Shown: positions 26,541-35,968, numbered from the stretch's first letter. The stretch: DNA of 64,000 nt from Glycomyces tenuis DSM 44171 (GCF_000427885.1 NZ_ATYW01000023.1:62001-126000), one strand, 5' to 3'. Made by a program: numbers and translations. The notes: generated by a model from the sequence alone, not told the origin.

Positions 26541-26792
26541 TCATGATGCGCTCGAGAAGGCGCTCGGCGGCTCGGACGCCGCCGATTCCAGGTCGAGGGC
26601 GGCGCGGGCCTCGTCGAGCGTCCAGTAGACGCCGAGGACCTGCGAGTGAGGGCCGTAAAGGATGTGGTGGGGTCCGCTGACCGCGATGAATCCGGCGAAC
26701 TCGCCGTCGAGTGTCGCGGCGTGGACGTCCTCGGCGGCCCGCCTCCAGCGGATACGGCTCTGCGAGGCGGTGTGTGTTGCGATTGAAGAGAT
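26541..26792 (-). CDS. Small unrecognised ORF upstream of the cold-shock gene
   Basis: An open frame of high third-position GC runs from a TGA at 26832-26834 to a TGA at 26541-26543. Its product, with segments [24 protein letters not shown] and [17 protein letters not shown], looks like a real soluble protein of about 80 residues; the two other frames read as arginine-rich noise. No ATG, GTG or TTG exists in the open part. The start given is an ATC (26792) after a weak AGGT; a start frameshift is the alternative, since an ATG at 26835 in another frame is nearby. The 26793-27076 stretch upstream is AT-richer than average, holds no other gene and presumably contains the promoter. Confidence 0.5.
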   Translation of the reverse strand: MSSIATHTASQSRIRWRRAAEDVHAATLDGEFAGFIAVSGPHHILYGPHSQVLGVYWTLDEARAALDLESAASEPPSAFSSAS

Positions 26793-27076
26793 GTCGACCT
26801 GATTCGTTGGAAGTACAGAAACGTCGTCTCGTCACATGACCGGCGACGTTGAGAGTGCCCGAAGGATTTCAGCAACGATGTGCGGAAAGGGCACATTGAC
26901 CACGAGTAGTGGTTGAAATTCAGCGGTGGCTGCGGGTTTCGATACCGCACGCCTCGGCCAACAGTACACCATCGGAAGGCCGCGTCGTCCCGAAGTGAGA
27001 TCGGAACGCCGGCGACACGGGTACTCGCGCTCGCCGGACCGCGGTGAGCGCGTCGGGTGCCGATTCGAGGGTGCGC

Positions 27077-27406
27077 CTAGCGACGCGCCATCCGCCGCAG
27101 AGCCGCACGGCCTCGTTCCGGCATCTCGGCGGTCGCCGCGATCAGCGCGTCCCTGGCGTCCTCCAGTTGATGGACCACCTGCTTGTAGCCCTTGGCGGAC
27201 CTGCGACGGTCGTAGGCGATCTTGGCGCCGATCACGGCGGCCGCCGTCACACCCGCCACGACCGCCGCGATGACGACCGGTCGGGGCCGGGCCACGCCGA
27301 CCAGGTCCGGGGCCACCGCTTCGGGACCGGCCGCGACCTCGAGAGGCAACTCCTGCTCGGCTCCGGCGTCCAGGTCTTCGCCCGGAGCTTCCTCATCTGA
27401 AGCCAT
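27077..27406 (-). CDS. Small single-span membrane protein
   Basis: A 109-residue protein with an acidic N-terminal half (many Glu/Asp), one membrane segment around PVVIAAVVAGVTAAAVIGA (about residues 44-62) and a basic C-terminal tail RRRSAKGYKQ... ending MARR. The function is unknown. The ATG at 27406 has AAGGGGAC upstream. Its first 14 bp overlap the end of the GMC oxidoreductase gene on the same strand, so the two are probably co-translated. Confidence 0.75.
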   Translation of the reverse strand: MASDEEAPGEDLDAGAEQELPLEVAAGPEAVAPDLVGVARPRPVVIAAVVAGVTAAAVIGAKIAYDRRRSAKGYKQVVHQLEDARDALIAATAEMPERGRAALRRMARR

Positions 27407-29690
27407 GGCCGTCCCCTTCCGTTCCTGCCGAACACTGGACATCGACCTTAACGCCTCCGGGGCGGCTTCGGAGCGGTCGAACGGCATCAGATTGCGGCCT
27501 GGTCGGCGGACGCCTCGCGGGGGGCGCCGGGTCGTCGGTGCTCCGCAGGGCGGACTTCGCGAAGAAGGCGGCGAAGCGCGCGGCGGCGCGCAGGCGGCGG
27601 GCGCGGGTGAAGCCCTGCCCGCGAATCGAGGCGCCCAGGCTCAGCAGCTCGGGAAGACCGATCGTCACCACCGCGGTGACGCCCTCCTCGGGCCCGCCTT
27701 CCGCGGGTCGGATCCGGGTGTGCAGTGTGGTCAGTCCGCGCAGGAGCGCGACCGGCGTGCGGGAGCGGACGGTCTTCTCACCGGAGAGCTTCCAATCGCG
27801 GCCGTCGCCGTCGCGGAACGTCAGCGCGTAGGACATGGCCTCGGGCCGGCCCTCGGGGAACAGCGACAGGGTTCCGGCGACGTCCGCGCCGGTGACGACG
27901 CCCTCGACGTCGATCCGGCCCCGCACGGCGATCGGATGGGCCGGGTCGGCGAGGAAGCGGTCCATGCTCCGGATCCGGGCGCTCAGCCTCAGGTCCGCCA
28001 CCGGTGCCCGTCGTCTCGGCGTGCGCATCCGCTCGCCGAACCCGACGCCGTCGCCCGCGGTGGCGGCCCGCCGCTCGGCCATGAAGTCGAACGCCGCGTC
28101 CTCCGGCACGGGGGCGGGCGCCACGTCGTCCCATTCCGGTGCGCGCCATCCCGTCCGGCCCGAGCGCCGGATCATCGCCTCGACCGAGCGCTCCGCGACG
28201 GCGAGGATGCTCGCCGAAGGGTTCACTCCGGTGGCGGCGGGAAGCCTGGACCCGTCCATGACGAACAGTCCCGGATGGCCGTGCACCTCGCCGTATTCGT
28301 CGACGACGCCCGTCTCGGGGCCCTCGCCCTCGGGCACCCCTCCCAAGGCGTGCACCGTGACCGTCCGGCGCAGCAGCGACCACGTCGGCGGATTGCTCAT
28401 GCGGGCGCCGAACTGGCGGGCCAGCAGCGGCCCCACGCGGGACTGCGAGCGGTGCAGCTTCGCCTGCCACCGCGTGCGCCATGACAGCACGGCGTTCCCG
28501 TCGTCGCCGAGCCGCAGCACGCCGTCGGAGGAGTCCCGGCCCATGGCGAGGACGGCGAAGCCCCGGCGCCGGTCGGTGCCGCGGATCCGCCTCCACCGCG
28601 CGCGCAGCCGACGGCCGGGGATGACCGAATCGATCAGCTCGCGCAGCGGCATCGGGACGGCGCCGTCCTGGACCTGGTACCAGACCGATTCCCGCCCTTC
28701 GGGCACGTCCAGCACCGTCGTGGTGGTGATGGTGGGCCCGGTGGTCATGTCTCCGGTGTCGGCCGCATCGCCGGTGCGGCGGCGCAGTTCGGCCATCGTG
28801 AGGAAGTCGCCGTTGCCGGAGAAGCCGTGCCCGAGCCTCCGTGAGAGTCCGGGCAGGGTCCGGTGCACGTCTCGGGCGCGCAGCAGGAGCTCGGTGGTCG
28901 CGATCGCGCCGGCGGCCAGCACGACCTTCCCCGCCCGCCACCGCCGTTCGGGCGCCTCGGGGTCGGAGGGCGTCGAGGCGTGGACGTCGTAGCCGCCGTC
29001 GCACGGCTCGATGCGCTCCGCCTGCGCGTCGGTGACCGCCCGGGCGCCGGCGGCCTCGGCCACGGCGAGGTAGTTGTGGTCGAGTGTGTTCTTCGCCCCG
29101 TGGTTGCAGCCGAGCACGCATTCGCCGACGAAGGCGCAGCCCCGGCGCGGGACGCCGTGGCGATTCGGCCGCCACTGCTCGGGATCGCCGAAGGTCACCG
29201 CGAGGTTGGGGCGCATCGTGGCCTCGACGATGTCGCTCCGCGCCGCGAGGTCCTCGACGAGCGCCGTGCGCTCGGGGACGCGGCCGGTCCGCGGGTCGGG
29301 GCCGGTCGGGGCGACCTCCAGCATGTGGGCCGCGAGGTCGTAGTAGGGGTCGAGCGCTTCGCGGCGCAGGTGCGCGGGCCAGCGGGGGTCGAGCGCCCCG
29401 TCCGCGGGGCGGGCGAACACGTTGGCGTAGACGAGCGATCCGCCTCCCCATCCGGCGGCCTGCACGCTGGCCATGCGGTCGAGCCAGCGGATGTCGTAGA
29501 GCCCGCCGCCCGCCTGCCAGAGCCATCCCTTGCGCAGGTCCGGATCCCGGGGGAAGTCGCCGGGCCTCCATCTCCCGCCGCGTTCGAGGACCAGCACGGC
29601 GTGGCCGGCCTGGGCGAGCCGCGCGGCGGCCACGGCGCCCCCGAATCCGCTGCCGATCACGATCACGTCGGCGTCCATGCGCTCGGTCAT
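27393..29690 (-). CDS. GMC-family FAD oxidoreductase, cholesterol-oxidase-like
   Basis: A 765-residue protein. The dinucleotide motif GSGFGGAVAAARLAQAG is at residues 12-28; GWGGGSLVYANVF, AAGAIATTELLLRAR and the C-terminal GVNPSASILAVAERSVE complete the GMC core, which resembles cholesterol oxidases. After about residue 540 comes a beta-rich domain (DRFLADPAHPIAVRGRIDVEG) seen in the large members of this family. The final 50 residues are Pro/Arg-rich and low in complexity and read into the next gene, so they may be dispensable. The substrate is probably a sterol or other hydrophobic alcohol. The ATG at 29690 follows GGGGAAC. Confidence 0.85.
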   Translation of the reverse strand: MTERMDADVIVIGSGFGGAVAAARLAQAGHAVLVLERGGRWRPGDFPRDPDLRKGWLWQAGGGLYDIRWLDRMASVQAAGWGGGSLVYANVFARPADGALDPRWPAHLRREALDPYYDLAAHMLEVAPTGPDPRTGRVPERTALVEDLAARSDIVEATMRPNLAVTFGDPEQWRPNRHGVPRRGCAFVGECVLGCNHGAKNTLDHNYLAVAEAAGARAVTDAQAERIEPCDGGYDVHASTPSDPEAPERRWRAGKVVLAAGAIATTELLLRARDVHRTLPGLSRRLGHGFSGNGDFLTMAELRRRTGDAADTGDMTTGPTITTTTVLDVPEGRESVWYQVQDGAVPMPLRELIDSVIPGRRLRARWRRIRGTDRRRGFAVLAMGRDSSDGVLRLGDDGNAVLSWRTRWQAKLHRSQSRVGPLLARQFGARMSNPPTWSLLRRTVTVHALGGVPEGEGPETGVVDEYGEVHGHPGLFVMDGSRLPAATGVNPSASILAVAERSVEAMIRRSGRTGWRAPEWDDVAPAPVPEDAAFDFMAERRAATAGDGVGFGERMRTPRRRAPVADLRLSARIRSMDRFLADPAHPIAVRGRIDVEGVVTGADVAGTLSLFPEGRPEAMSYALTFRDGDGRDWKLSGEKTVRSRTPVALLRGLTTLHTRIRPAEGGPEEGVTAVVTIGLPELLSLGASIRGQGFTRARRLRAAARFAAFFAKSALRSTDDPAPPARRPPTRPQSDAVRPLRSRPGGVKVDVQCSAGTEGDGHGFR

Positions 29691-29783
29691 GGTGTTCCCC
29701 TCCCCGGGTGCGTGTCTCGGGGACAAGGTCGCACGGTCCCGGCGGGGTTCGCGTCGGTGAGAATTACCTAGATCCGGTGCGCG

Positions 29784-32468
29784 TCAGTGGAGCTCGGGCA
29801 TGTTCCGCAGCTGGCGGCGCGAGGTGATGCCGAGTTTGCGGAAGATGTTGTGCAGGTGCGCGTCCACTGTGCGCGGGCTGATGAACAGGCGCGTGGCGAC
29901 CTCCTTCGACGTCGCGCCCGTGGCGACCTGCCGCGCGATGTGCATCTCCTGCATGGTCAGCCGGTTGTGAGCGTGTTCGGAGCGGCTGCGGGCCGCCTCC
30001 CCGGTCGCGCGCAGTTCGTCCGCGGCCCGCCGGGCGAAGGCCTCCATGCCGATCGCCGAGAGCTGCTCGTGCGCGGTGCGCAGGTGGTCGCGCGCGTCGC
30101 GGCGGCGGCCCTCGCGGCGCAGCCATTCCCCGTACCGCAGGTGCGCCCGCGCGAGGTCCGGCGCCAGCGGGGTGCCCGTCAGGTGCTCGACGGCCTCCCG
30201 GTGGTCGTCCTCGGCGCCGTGGACGAGTGCCCTCGCGCCCGCCGCGACGCCGCGGGCATAGGCGGTTCCGGCGGGCTCGGTGCGCCGGAGCAGGGACTCC
30301 AGCGCCTCCTCCGCGGCGGCGCGCTCGCCGCACCGGACCGCGGCCTCGACCAGTTCGGGCAGGACGAGGCCGGTGAGCAGGCCGCCGCCTTCGGCGGCGC
30401 GCGCGGCGGCCTCCAGCGCGGCAGGGTACTCGGCCAGTCCGTTGTAGAGCACGGCCGCGGGGCCGGGGGCGTGCGCGACCAGCTGGCCGATGCCCCGGTT
30501 CGTCGCGTCGGCGAACAGCTCGACGGCTTCGCGGCGGCGGCCGCGCATCGCCGCCAGGTGCACTCTCGGGTACATCTGCGGCACGTCGCCGAGGGCCTCG
30601 GCGATCGCCTCCTCCTCGGCGATCGCGGCCATCGCCTTCCCGAAGTCGCCGGTGAGCACCGCGGCCATCGCCACCTGTGAGAGGCCGAGCCGGGCGGTGA
30701 GCGGCGATCCGGTGTCCCGCCCGGTCCGCACCAGCCAGTCGACGACCTCCGTGTGCAGGTCCATGTCCCACAGTTCGCCCGCGACCATGGTGGCCAGGGC
30801 GGGCACCCGGGTCCAGTCGGCGTCGTCGCCGGTGAGGGCCTTCCGCAGCGCGGGCAGGCCGGAGCGGTGCCCTTCGGCGCTCAGCAGCACCAGCGCGTCG
30901 AGCAGATCCGGTTTCGGCGCGGGCGGCGCCGTGCGGGCCGCGTCGAGGACCCGGTCCATCACCCCGGCGGCCCTGCTGACGACGAGCCCCGTCTCCAGTG
31001 CGGTCACGAAGTGCTCGCGGGACCGCTCCGGGTCGACGGAGGCGAGCCGCCGGGCCGCTCTCAGGATGAACTCCGGCCCGCTGGCGGCCCCGTCCTCGCC
31101 GGAGACGAAGGCGATCTGCCCGCGCAGCAGGTCGATCGAGGCGTGCCGCTCGTCGTCGAGGGTCTCGGTGTCGATGCCGGACAGCAGGTCCGCCGCCGCG
31201 TCCGCCCGCCCCGCCTCGACGGTGGCCTTCGCGGCGGCGATGGTGCGCTCGACCAGTCTGTCGGGGTCGAGCGACAGCGCCGCCGCGCGTTCCAGGAACG
31301 CGGCCGCGGCCGCGACTCCGCCGCGCGCCTGGGCGCGCGAGGCCGAGGACTCCAGCTCGGCCGCGACGTCCTCGTCCGGTCCGGCGGTGGCCTGGGCGCG
31401 GTGCCAGGCCCGCCGGTCCGGTGCGGCCTCCGGGTCGGTGGCCTCGGCCAGTGCCCGGTGCGCCGCGCGCCGCCGGTCCGGTTCGGCCGCGCGGTATGCG
31501 GCCGAGCGCGCCAGCGGGTGGCAGAACCGGGCGCGCGTGCCGAACCGCACCAGCCCGGACGCCTCCGCCGCGGCGCGCGCGGCGGGCACGTCGATGCCGA
31601 GCGCTTCCGCCGCGCTCCACAGCAGGCTCGGGTCGCCGGTGGGGTCGGCGCTCGCGAGGGCCAGCAGCAGCCGCGCGCCGGGGGGCAGTTCGGCGATCCT
31701 GGCCCGGAAGCTCCGCTCGATCCGGCTCGCGACGGGCGAGGGCGTCGGCAGCTCGAAACCGCCGGCCTTCGGCAGCTCGATCAGGGCCAGCGGGTTGCCG
31801 CTCGCCTCGGCGAGGACGCGCTGGCGCACCCGTTCGTCGAGCGTCACGGCCTTGGCCTCGGCCAGCAGCGCCCGCGCTTCGGCCTCGCTCAGACCGCCGA
31901 CGGCCAGCCCGGGAAGGTCGTCCAGCCCGCCGGCGGCCCCGGTGTCGCGGGCGGCGAGGACCATCGCGATCGGCTCGGCGGCGATGCGCCGGGCCAGGAA
32001 CACCAGGGCCCTCACCGAGGCGTCGTCCAGCCAGTGGGCGTCGTCGACGAGGCACAGCAGCGGCCGTTCCGCGGCCGCGGCCGCCAGCAGCTCCAGCGCG
32101 GCCAGGCCGACGCGGAACGGCTCGGGCGCGCCCTCGGCCAGCCCGAACGCCACCTGGAGGGAATGGCGGTAGGGGGCCGGAAGCGCATCGAGGTTCGCCA
32201 GCACCGGCACGCACAGTTGGTGCAGCGCCGCGAACGGCAGCTCTCCTTCGAACTCCGCCCCGGACGCGCGGATGATCTGGAACCGCTCGGGGGCCGCGTG
32301 TTCGACGTGGTCCAGCAGTGCGCTCTTGCCGATGCCCGGCTCGCCGCGGAGGACGAGCACGCCGCCCTCGCCCCGGTCGGCGGCGCCGACCAGGGACAGG
32401 AGGCGCTCGGTCTCGTCGCGCCTGCCGACGAGCGAGCCCGGTGTCCTCGTGCGCATGGTGCCAACCAT
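29784..32468 (-). CDS. LAL-type LuxR-family regulator (large ATP-binding)
   Basis: An 894-residue regulator. An N-terminal AAA/STAND ATPase has Walker A RGEPGIGKS and Walker B LLCLVDDAHWL. A long TPR-like helical middle follows, and the C-terminus is a LuxR/FixJ helix-turn-helix (GATSKEVATRLFISPRTVDA, followed by HLHNIFRKLGI). LAL proteins usually activate neighbouring operons when bound to ATP or an inducer. Two start codons, 32468 and 32456, are close and neither has a clear ribosome site. It is divergent from the NmrA-like gene, which is its likely target. Confidence 0.9.
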   Translation of the reverse strand: MVGTMRTRTPGSLVGRRDETERLLSLVGAADRGEGGVLVLRGEPGIGKSALLDHVEHAAPERFQIIRASGAEFEGELPFAALHQLCVPVLANLDALPAPYRHSLQVAFGLAEGAPEPFRVGLAALELLAAAAAERPLLCLVDDAHWLDDASVRALVFLARRIAAEPIAMVLAARDTGAAGGLDDLPGLAVGGLSEAEARALLAEAKAVTLDERVRQRVLAEASGNPLALIELPKAGGFELPTPSPVASRIERSFRARIAELPPGARLLLALASADPTGDPSLLWSAAEALGIDVPAARAAAEASGLVRFGTRARFCHPLARSAAYRAAEPDRRRAAHRALAEATDPEAAPDRRAWHRAQATAGPDEDVAAELESSASRAQARGGVAAAAAFLERAAALSLDPDRLVERTIAAAKATVEAGRADAAADLLSGIDTETLDDERHASIDLLRGQIAFVSGEDGAASGPEFILRAARRLASVDPERSREHFVTALETGLVVSRAAGVMDRVLDAARTAPPAPKPDLLDALVLLSAEGHRSGLPALRKALTGDDADWTRVPALATMVAGELWDMDLHTEVVDWLVRTGRDTGSPLTARLGLSQVAMAAVLTGDFGKAMAAIAEEEAIAEALGDVPQMYPRVHLAAMRGRRREAVELFADATNRGIGQLVAHAPGPAAVLYNGLAEYPAALEAAARAAEGGGLLTGLVLPELVEAAVRCGERAAAEEALESLLRRTEPAGTAYARGVAAGARALVHGAEDDHREAVEHLTGTPLAPDLARAHLRYGEWLRREGRRRDARDHLRTAHEQLSAIGMEAFARRAADELRATGEAARSRSEHAHNRLTMQEMHIARQVATGATSKEVATRLFISPRTVDAHLHNIFRKLGITSRRQLRNMPELH

Positions 32469-32622
32469 AAGTGAGAGGCCGTCATCGCGACGCACCGGCG
32501 CACAGCGGCGGCGGCCCGGAACTAAGTGGTTTTCACCGATGCGAGCGGGGACGCCTCCGCGCGAGGGTGGAGCCATGCGGGAGCGGACAGCGCCCGCCCG
32601 TTCGAGGAGAGGACGCACAACG

Positions 32623-33486
32623 ATGAACACGCCCACCGTCCTGGTGACCGGCGCGACCGGAACCGTCGGCGCCGCGCTGGTGCCCGCCCTGCGGGCCCGC
32701 GGCGTCGATGTCCGCGCCATGACCCGCGGCCGCGCCGTTCCGGGCGCCGCGAACGTCGTCGCCGACCTGCGGGATCCCGAATCGGTCGCCGAGGCGCTCG
32801 AAGGCGTCGACGCGGCCTTCCTCAACAGCCCTTCGGCCGAGGACGCCGCGGCGCTCCAGATCCGGTTCGCCGACCTCGCCCGCGACGCCGGCGTGGGGCG
32901 GCTCGTGGTGCTGTCGCAGTACGCGGCCCGCGCCGACTCGCCGGTGCGGTTCCTGCGCTGGCACGCCGAAGTCGAAGCCCATGTGGGCGGCCTCGGCCTC
33001 GATCACACCGTGCTGCGCCCCAACCTGTACATGCAGGGGCTGCTCGCGTTCGCCCCCGCCATCGCCCAGGGCCGGTTCGCCGCGCCCATCGGCGAGGCCG
33101 CCGTCAGCCTCGTCGACACCAGGGACATCGCGGACGCCGCCGCGGCCGTGCTGACCGGCGCCGGGCACGCCGGCCGGACCTACACGCTGACGGGGCCCCG
33201 CGCGGTGACCCACGGCCAGATCGCGCAGGCGCTCACCGCCGCCACCGGGCGGGACATCGCCTTCCACGAGGCGACTCCGGAGCGGTTCGCCGCCTCGCTG
33301 GCCGGGATGCTGCCGCCTTGGCAGCTCGAAGGCCTGGTCGAGGACTACGCCCACTACGCCCGCGGTGAAGCCGCCGAGGTGCACACGTCCGTCGCCGACC
33401 TCACCGGGCGCCCCGCGCGCGACATCGCCGACTTCGCCCGCGACCACACGGCCGCGTTCGCCGCGGCCGACGGACACGCGAGCTGA
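32623..33486 (+). CDS. NmrA-like NAD(P)-binding protein (atypical SDR)
   Basis: A 287-residue protein with an N-terminal Rossmann motif TGATGTVGAAL and the VLRPNLYMQGLL segment of NmrA/SDR_a5 proteins. The classical YxxxK pair is absent, so a redox sensing or quinone reductase role is as likely as a dehydrogenase one. It begins at an ATG with GAGGAGAGGA. The divergent intergenic region to the LAL regulator carries a short palindrome GGTGAAAACCACTT-like element near 32526-32540, a possible regulatory site. Confidence 0.82.
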   Translation: MNTPTVLVTGATGTVGAALVPALRARGVDVRAMTRGRAVPGAANVVADLRDPESVAEALEGVDAAFLNSPSAEDAAALQIRFADLARDAGVGRLVVLSQYAARADSPVRFLRWHAEVEAHVGGLGLDHTVLRPNLYMQGLLAFAPAIAQGRFAAPIGEAAVSLVDTRDIADAAAAVLTGAGHAGRTYTLTGPRAVTHGQIAQALTAATGRDIAFHEATPERFAASLAGMLPPWQLEGLVEDYAHYARGEAAEVHTSVADLTGRPARDIADFARDHTAAFAAADGHAS

Positions 33487-33553
33487 CGGCCCCGACCCTC
33501 CAGAGGGGAGAGCAGAACAAGCCGGGAATATTGCTCGTTCTCTCGCCTCCGCC

Positions 33554-33694
33554 TGTCGGATTTTCGACAATCGGCGGTATCGGAACCGATGGCGGCGGCC
33601 TCACAGCCGTGGTCCACTGTGTCGGGGCCAGGGCGGTCCACTTGCGGCAGCGCCTCCGTTCGCCGATTCAGGCCTGCACCACGGCTGAGAGGCC
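33554..33694 (+). promoter_or_regulatory. Structured leader upstream of the SGNH hydrolase
   Basis: Three inverted repeats stand in 140 bp. TGTCG-n6-CGACA and ATCGG-n11-CCGAT are small. The third is 17 bp long with one mismatch, pairing 33597-33613 with 33678-33694 around a 64-nt interior. No gene explains this stretch. The whole 33487-33889 interval is otherwise without a recognised gene apart from the small ORF at 33783. It may be a folded mRNA leader, or operator sites. Confidence 0.45.
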
Positions 33695-33782
33695 CCGAGG
33701 AATCGACCTGACCTCCAGTGTCCACCGCCGGCGGACGGCCGCACGGCCGTACCGGCACGCCTTGCACACGAGAGGAATCGCC

Positions 33783-33893
33783 ATGAGCGCAGGCAATGCA
33801 CGTCTCGCCGTCGACCAAGTGCCGCGGGAACGCCACGTGACGTTCCTCGGCCCCAGCGGCCGCGCGGCCTCGATGCGGGAGGGTGGCAGATGA
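33783..33893 (+). CDS. 36-codon ORF coupled to the SGNH hydrolase
   Basis: An ATG with AGAGGA six bases upstream opens a 36-residue frame (MSAGNARLAVDQVPRERH at the start) whose TGA overlaps the ATG of the hydrolase (ATGA at 33890-33893). The good ribosome site and the exact 4-bp coupling suggest it is translated. The peptide has no recognisable domain, signal or membrane segment. It may be a leader ORF that controls translation of the hydrolase, or chance. Confidence 0.4.
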   Translation: MSAGNARLAVDQVPRERHVTFLGPSGRAASMREGGR

Positions 33894-35080
33894 CGGGAAT
33901 GCGAATGCGCAAGTCGTCGGCGCTGGTGTGGGCGACGGGCGCGGTCGTCGCATTTCTCGGTGCGCTGCTCGCCGTTCCGTCGGCGGCCCTCGCCGAGGAG
34001 GCCGCCCCGACGCGCGCCAAGGAACCGGCCGTCATCTCCCTCGGCGACAGCTTCATCTCGGGGGAGGCGGGCCGCTGGCGGGGCAACGGCAACACCGTGT
34101 TCGGCAGCCGGTACGGCACCGACCTCGCCGCATACGACTGCAAACTGTGGGAGACCTCGTGCTCCTACGACGCGACCAGGGTCTACGGATCGTCGTACGC
34201 CAACGGATGCAACCGCTCCGCCGGAGCGGAGATCCACCACCTGAGCACCGTCCGCGTCAACGGGCAGTCCTTCGACATCGCTGAGGACAACCGCCTCAAC
34301 ATCGCCTGCTCGGGAGCGACGACCGCCGACATCCTCCGCACGTCGTTCAAAGGCGAGCGGCCGCAGATCGAGCAGCTCGCGGACCATGCCGCCGCCAAGG
34401 ACATCAAACTCATCGTGCTGTCCATCGGCGGCAACGACATCGGCTTCAGCAAGGTCATCGCGGACTGCGCCAGGGTATTCAGCGTCGTGCCCGAAGGGCA
34501 GCACTGCAACGAAACCGTGGGGCCGCAGATGCCGGACCGGATCGACACCATGAGGACCAAGGTCGAACAGGTCCTCATGGCCGTCCAGGACACCATGGGC
34601 GACGCCGGCTACAACGACTCGGACTATCGCCTGGTCCTCCAGAGCTATCCCTCGCCGATCCCGAGGGGAGAGGACAACCGGTACGGGGAGAAGTACTCTC
34701 GGCTCTACACCGGCGGATGCCCCTTCTTCAACGACGACTCGGACTGGGCCCGCGACGCCCTCATACCCGCGCTCGCCGAGTCGCACGAGCAGGCGGCGGC
34801 GAGCGTCGGCGGGGTGGACTTCCTCGATCTCCAAGACGCCCTCGAGGGCCATGAGGTCTGCGCCAAGGGCGTCAAGCAGTCCGCCAGCGGCAACACGCTC
34901 CAGAACCCGCTGCCCAAGGCCGAGAGCGAATGGGCGCGGTTCATCGTGTCGGGTCTCGCCCAGGGCCAGCAGCAGGAGTCCATGCACCCGAACTTCTACG
35001 GACAGCAGAAGATGGGCGAGTGCCTGGACGCCATGGCGGAGACCGCCGCGCGCGCCTTCGCCTGCGACAGTCCGGTGTGA
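33890..35080 (+). CDS. Secreted SGNH/GDSL-family hydrolase
   Basis: A 396-residue exported esterase-like protein. The signal peptide (about 1-36) ends around AALAEEA. Block I is SLGDSFISGEAG with the catalytic Ser, block III is SIGGNDIGF, and the Asp/His pair appears as SMHPNFYGQQ near the C-terminus. Several Cys (in CSYD, NGCNRS, NIACSG) suggest disulphides, as in extracellular actinomycete SGNH enzymes of the phospholipase/lipase type. GC content is lower than in its neighbours. A GGAGGGTGG precedes the ATG. Confidence 0.88.
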   Translation: MTGMRMRKSSALVWATGAVVAFLGALLAVPSAALAEEAAPTRAKEPAVISLGDSFISGEAGRWRGNGNTVFGSRYGTDLAAYDCKLWETSCSYDATRVYGSSYANGCNRSAGAEIHHLSTVRVNGQSFDIAEDNRLNIACSGATTADILRTSFKGERPQIEQLADHAAAKDIKLIVLSIGGNDIGFSKVIADCARVFSVVPEGQHCNETVGPQMPDRIDTMRTKVEQVLMAVQDTMGDAGYNDSDYRLVLQSYPSPIPRGEDNRYGEKYSRLYTGGCPFFNDDSDWARDALIPALAESHEQAAASVGGVDFLDLQDALEGHEVCAKGVKQSASGNTLQNPLPKAESEWARFIVSGLAQGQQQESMHPNFYGQQKMGECLDAMAETAARAFACDSPV

Positions 35081-35102
35081 GGAGATCGGCTTTAGGAGCA
35101 CC

Positions 35103-35134
35103 GGAGGCCGGGCGGCGCTCGCCGCCCGGCCTCC
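35103..35134 (+). terminator. Terminator of the SGNH hydrolase gene
   Basis: A perfect 14-bp GC-rich stem (35103-35116 with 35121-35134) starts 22 bp after the hydrolase stop. The remaining interval to the next gene (35288) shows nothing recognisable. Confidence 0.75.
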
Positions 35135-35287
35135 GTTCGCGTCGGTTGAGGGCTACAGGCCCTTGACGACGCCGCGGCTCACCGCCGCGTCCGTGCCGTG
35201 CTCACCTGCCTGCGCGACGTCGCGGGCGACTGACTCCCAGGCCCGGCACCGCACCGGCCTGCGGCGCGTCGAGCAGGACCTCGCGCC

Positions 35288-35968
35288 TCAGTCGTGATGG
35301 GTCTGCCCGCGGTGCACCAGTCCGGTCTCGTAAGCGAGGATCGCCAGTTGGACCCGGTCGCGGAGGCCCAGCTTGGCGAGAATCCTGCCGATGTGGATCT
35401 TCACCGTGCCCGGCGCGATGTCCAGGCGCTCCGCGATCTCGGCGTTGGTGAACCCGCGTGCGACCTGGATCGCGACCTGGCGTTCCCGGTCGGTCATCGC
35501 CCGCAGCCGCCGGTCTTCTCGGACGCCGGTCGCCGGGTCGGGCAAGTGGGCCGCGAAGGTGTCCAGGAGCCGCCGGGTCAGGCTGGGGGCCACGACGGCG
35601 TTCCCTTGGTGGACGGCGTGGACGGCGTCGAAGAGCTCGGTGGGCCGGGCGTTCTTCAGCAGGAAGCCGCTGGCCCCGGCCCGCAGCGCGGCGTAGACGT
35701 TCTCGTCGTTGTCGAACACGGTCAGCACGAGCACCCGGATGCCGGGATCGGCGGCCACGATCGACGCGGTGGCCCCGATCCCGTCGAGGACGGGCATGCG
35801 GACGTCCATGAGCACGACGTCCGGGCGGCACCGCCCGGCGACGTCGATCGCCTCGGCGCCGTCGGAGGCCTCGGCCACCACTTCGACGTCCGTTCGGGTC
35901 TCCAGGATCATTCGGAACGCCTGGCGCAGCAGCGGCTGGTCGTCCACCAGCATGACGCGGACCGTCAT
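35288..35968 (-). CDS. NarL/FixJ-family response regulator
   Basis: A 226-residue two-component regulator. The receiver domain has DD at the start (LVDDQPLLRQ), the phospho-acceptor Asp in VVLMDVRMP and the Lys in GFLLKNA. The C-terminal LuxR helix-turn-helix reads GFTNAEIAERLDIAPGTVKIH. The ATG at 35968 overlaps the kinase stop (ATGA) and GGAGG stands upstream. Its partner is the kinase gene at 35965-37110; its targets probably include the membrane protein operon it belongs to. Confidence 0.93.
   Translation of the reverse strand: MTVRVMLVDDQPLLRQAFRMILETRTDVEVVAEASDGAEAIDVAGRCRPDVVLMDVRMPVLDGIGATASIVAADPGIRVLVLTVFDNDENVYAALRAGASGFLLKNARPTELFDAVHAVHQGNAVVAPSLTRRLLDTFAAHLPDPATGVREDRRLRAMTDRERQVAIQVARGFTNAEIAERLDIAPGTVKIHIGRILAKLGLRDRVQLAILAYETGLVHRGQTHHD

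Noticed and set aside
35150-35254. Plus-strand stretch that reads like the last residues of a helical protein (RAVLTCLRDVAGD then stop)
   Set aside because: Too short, no start and no family; probably chance.
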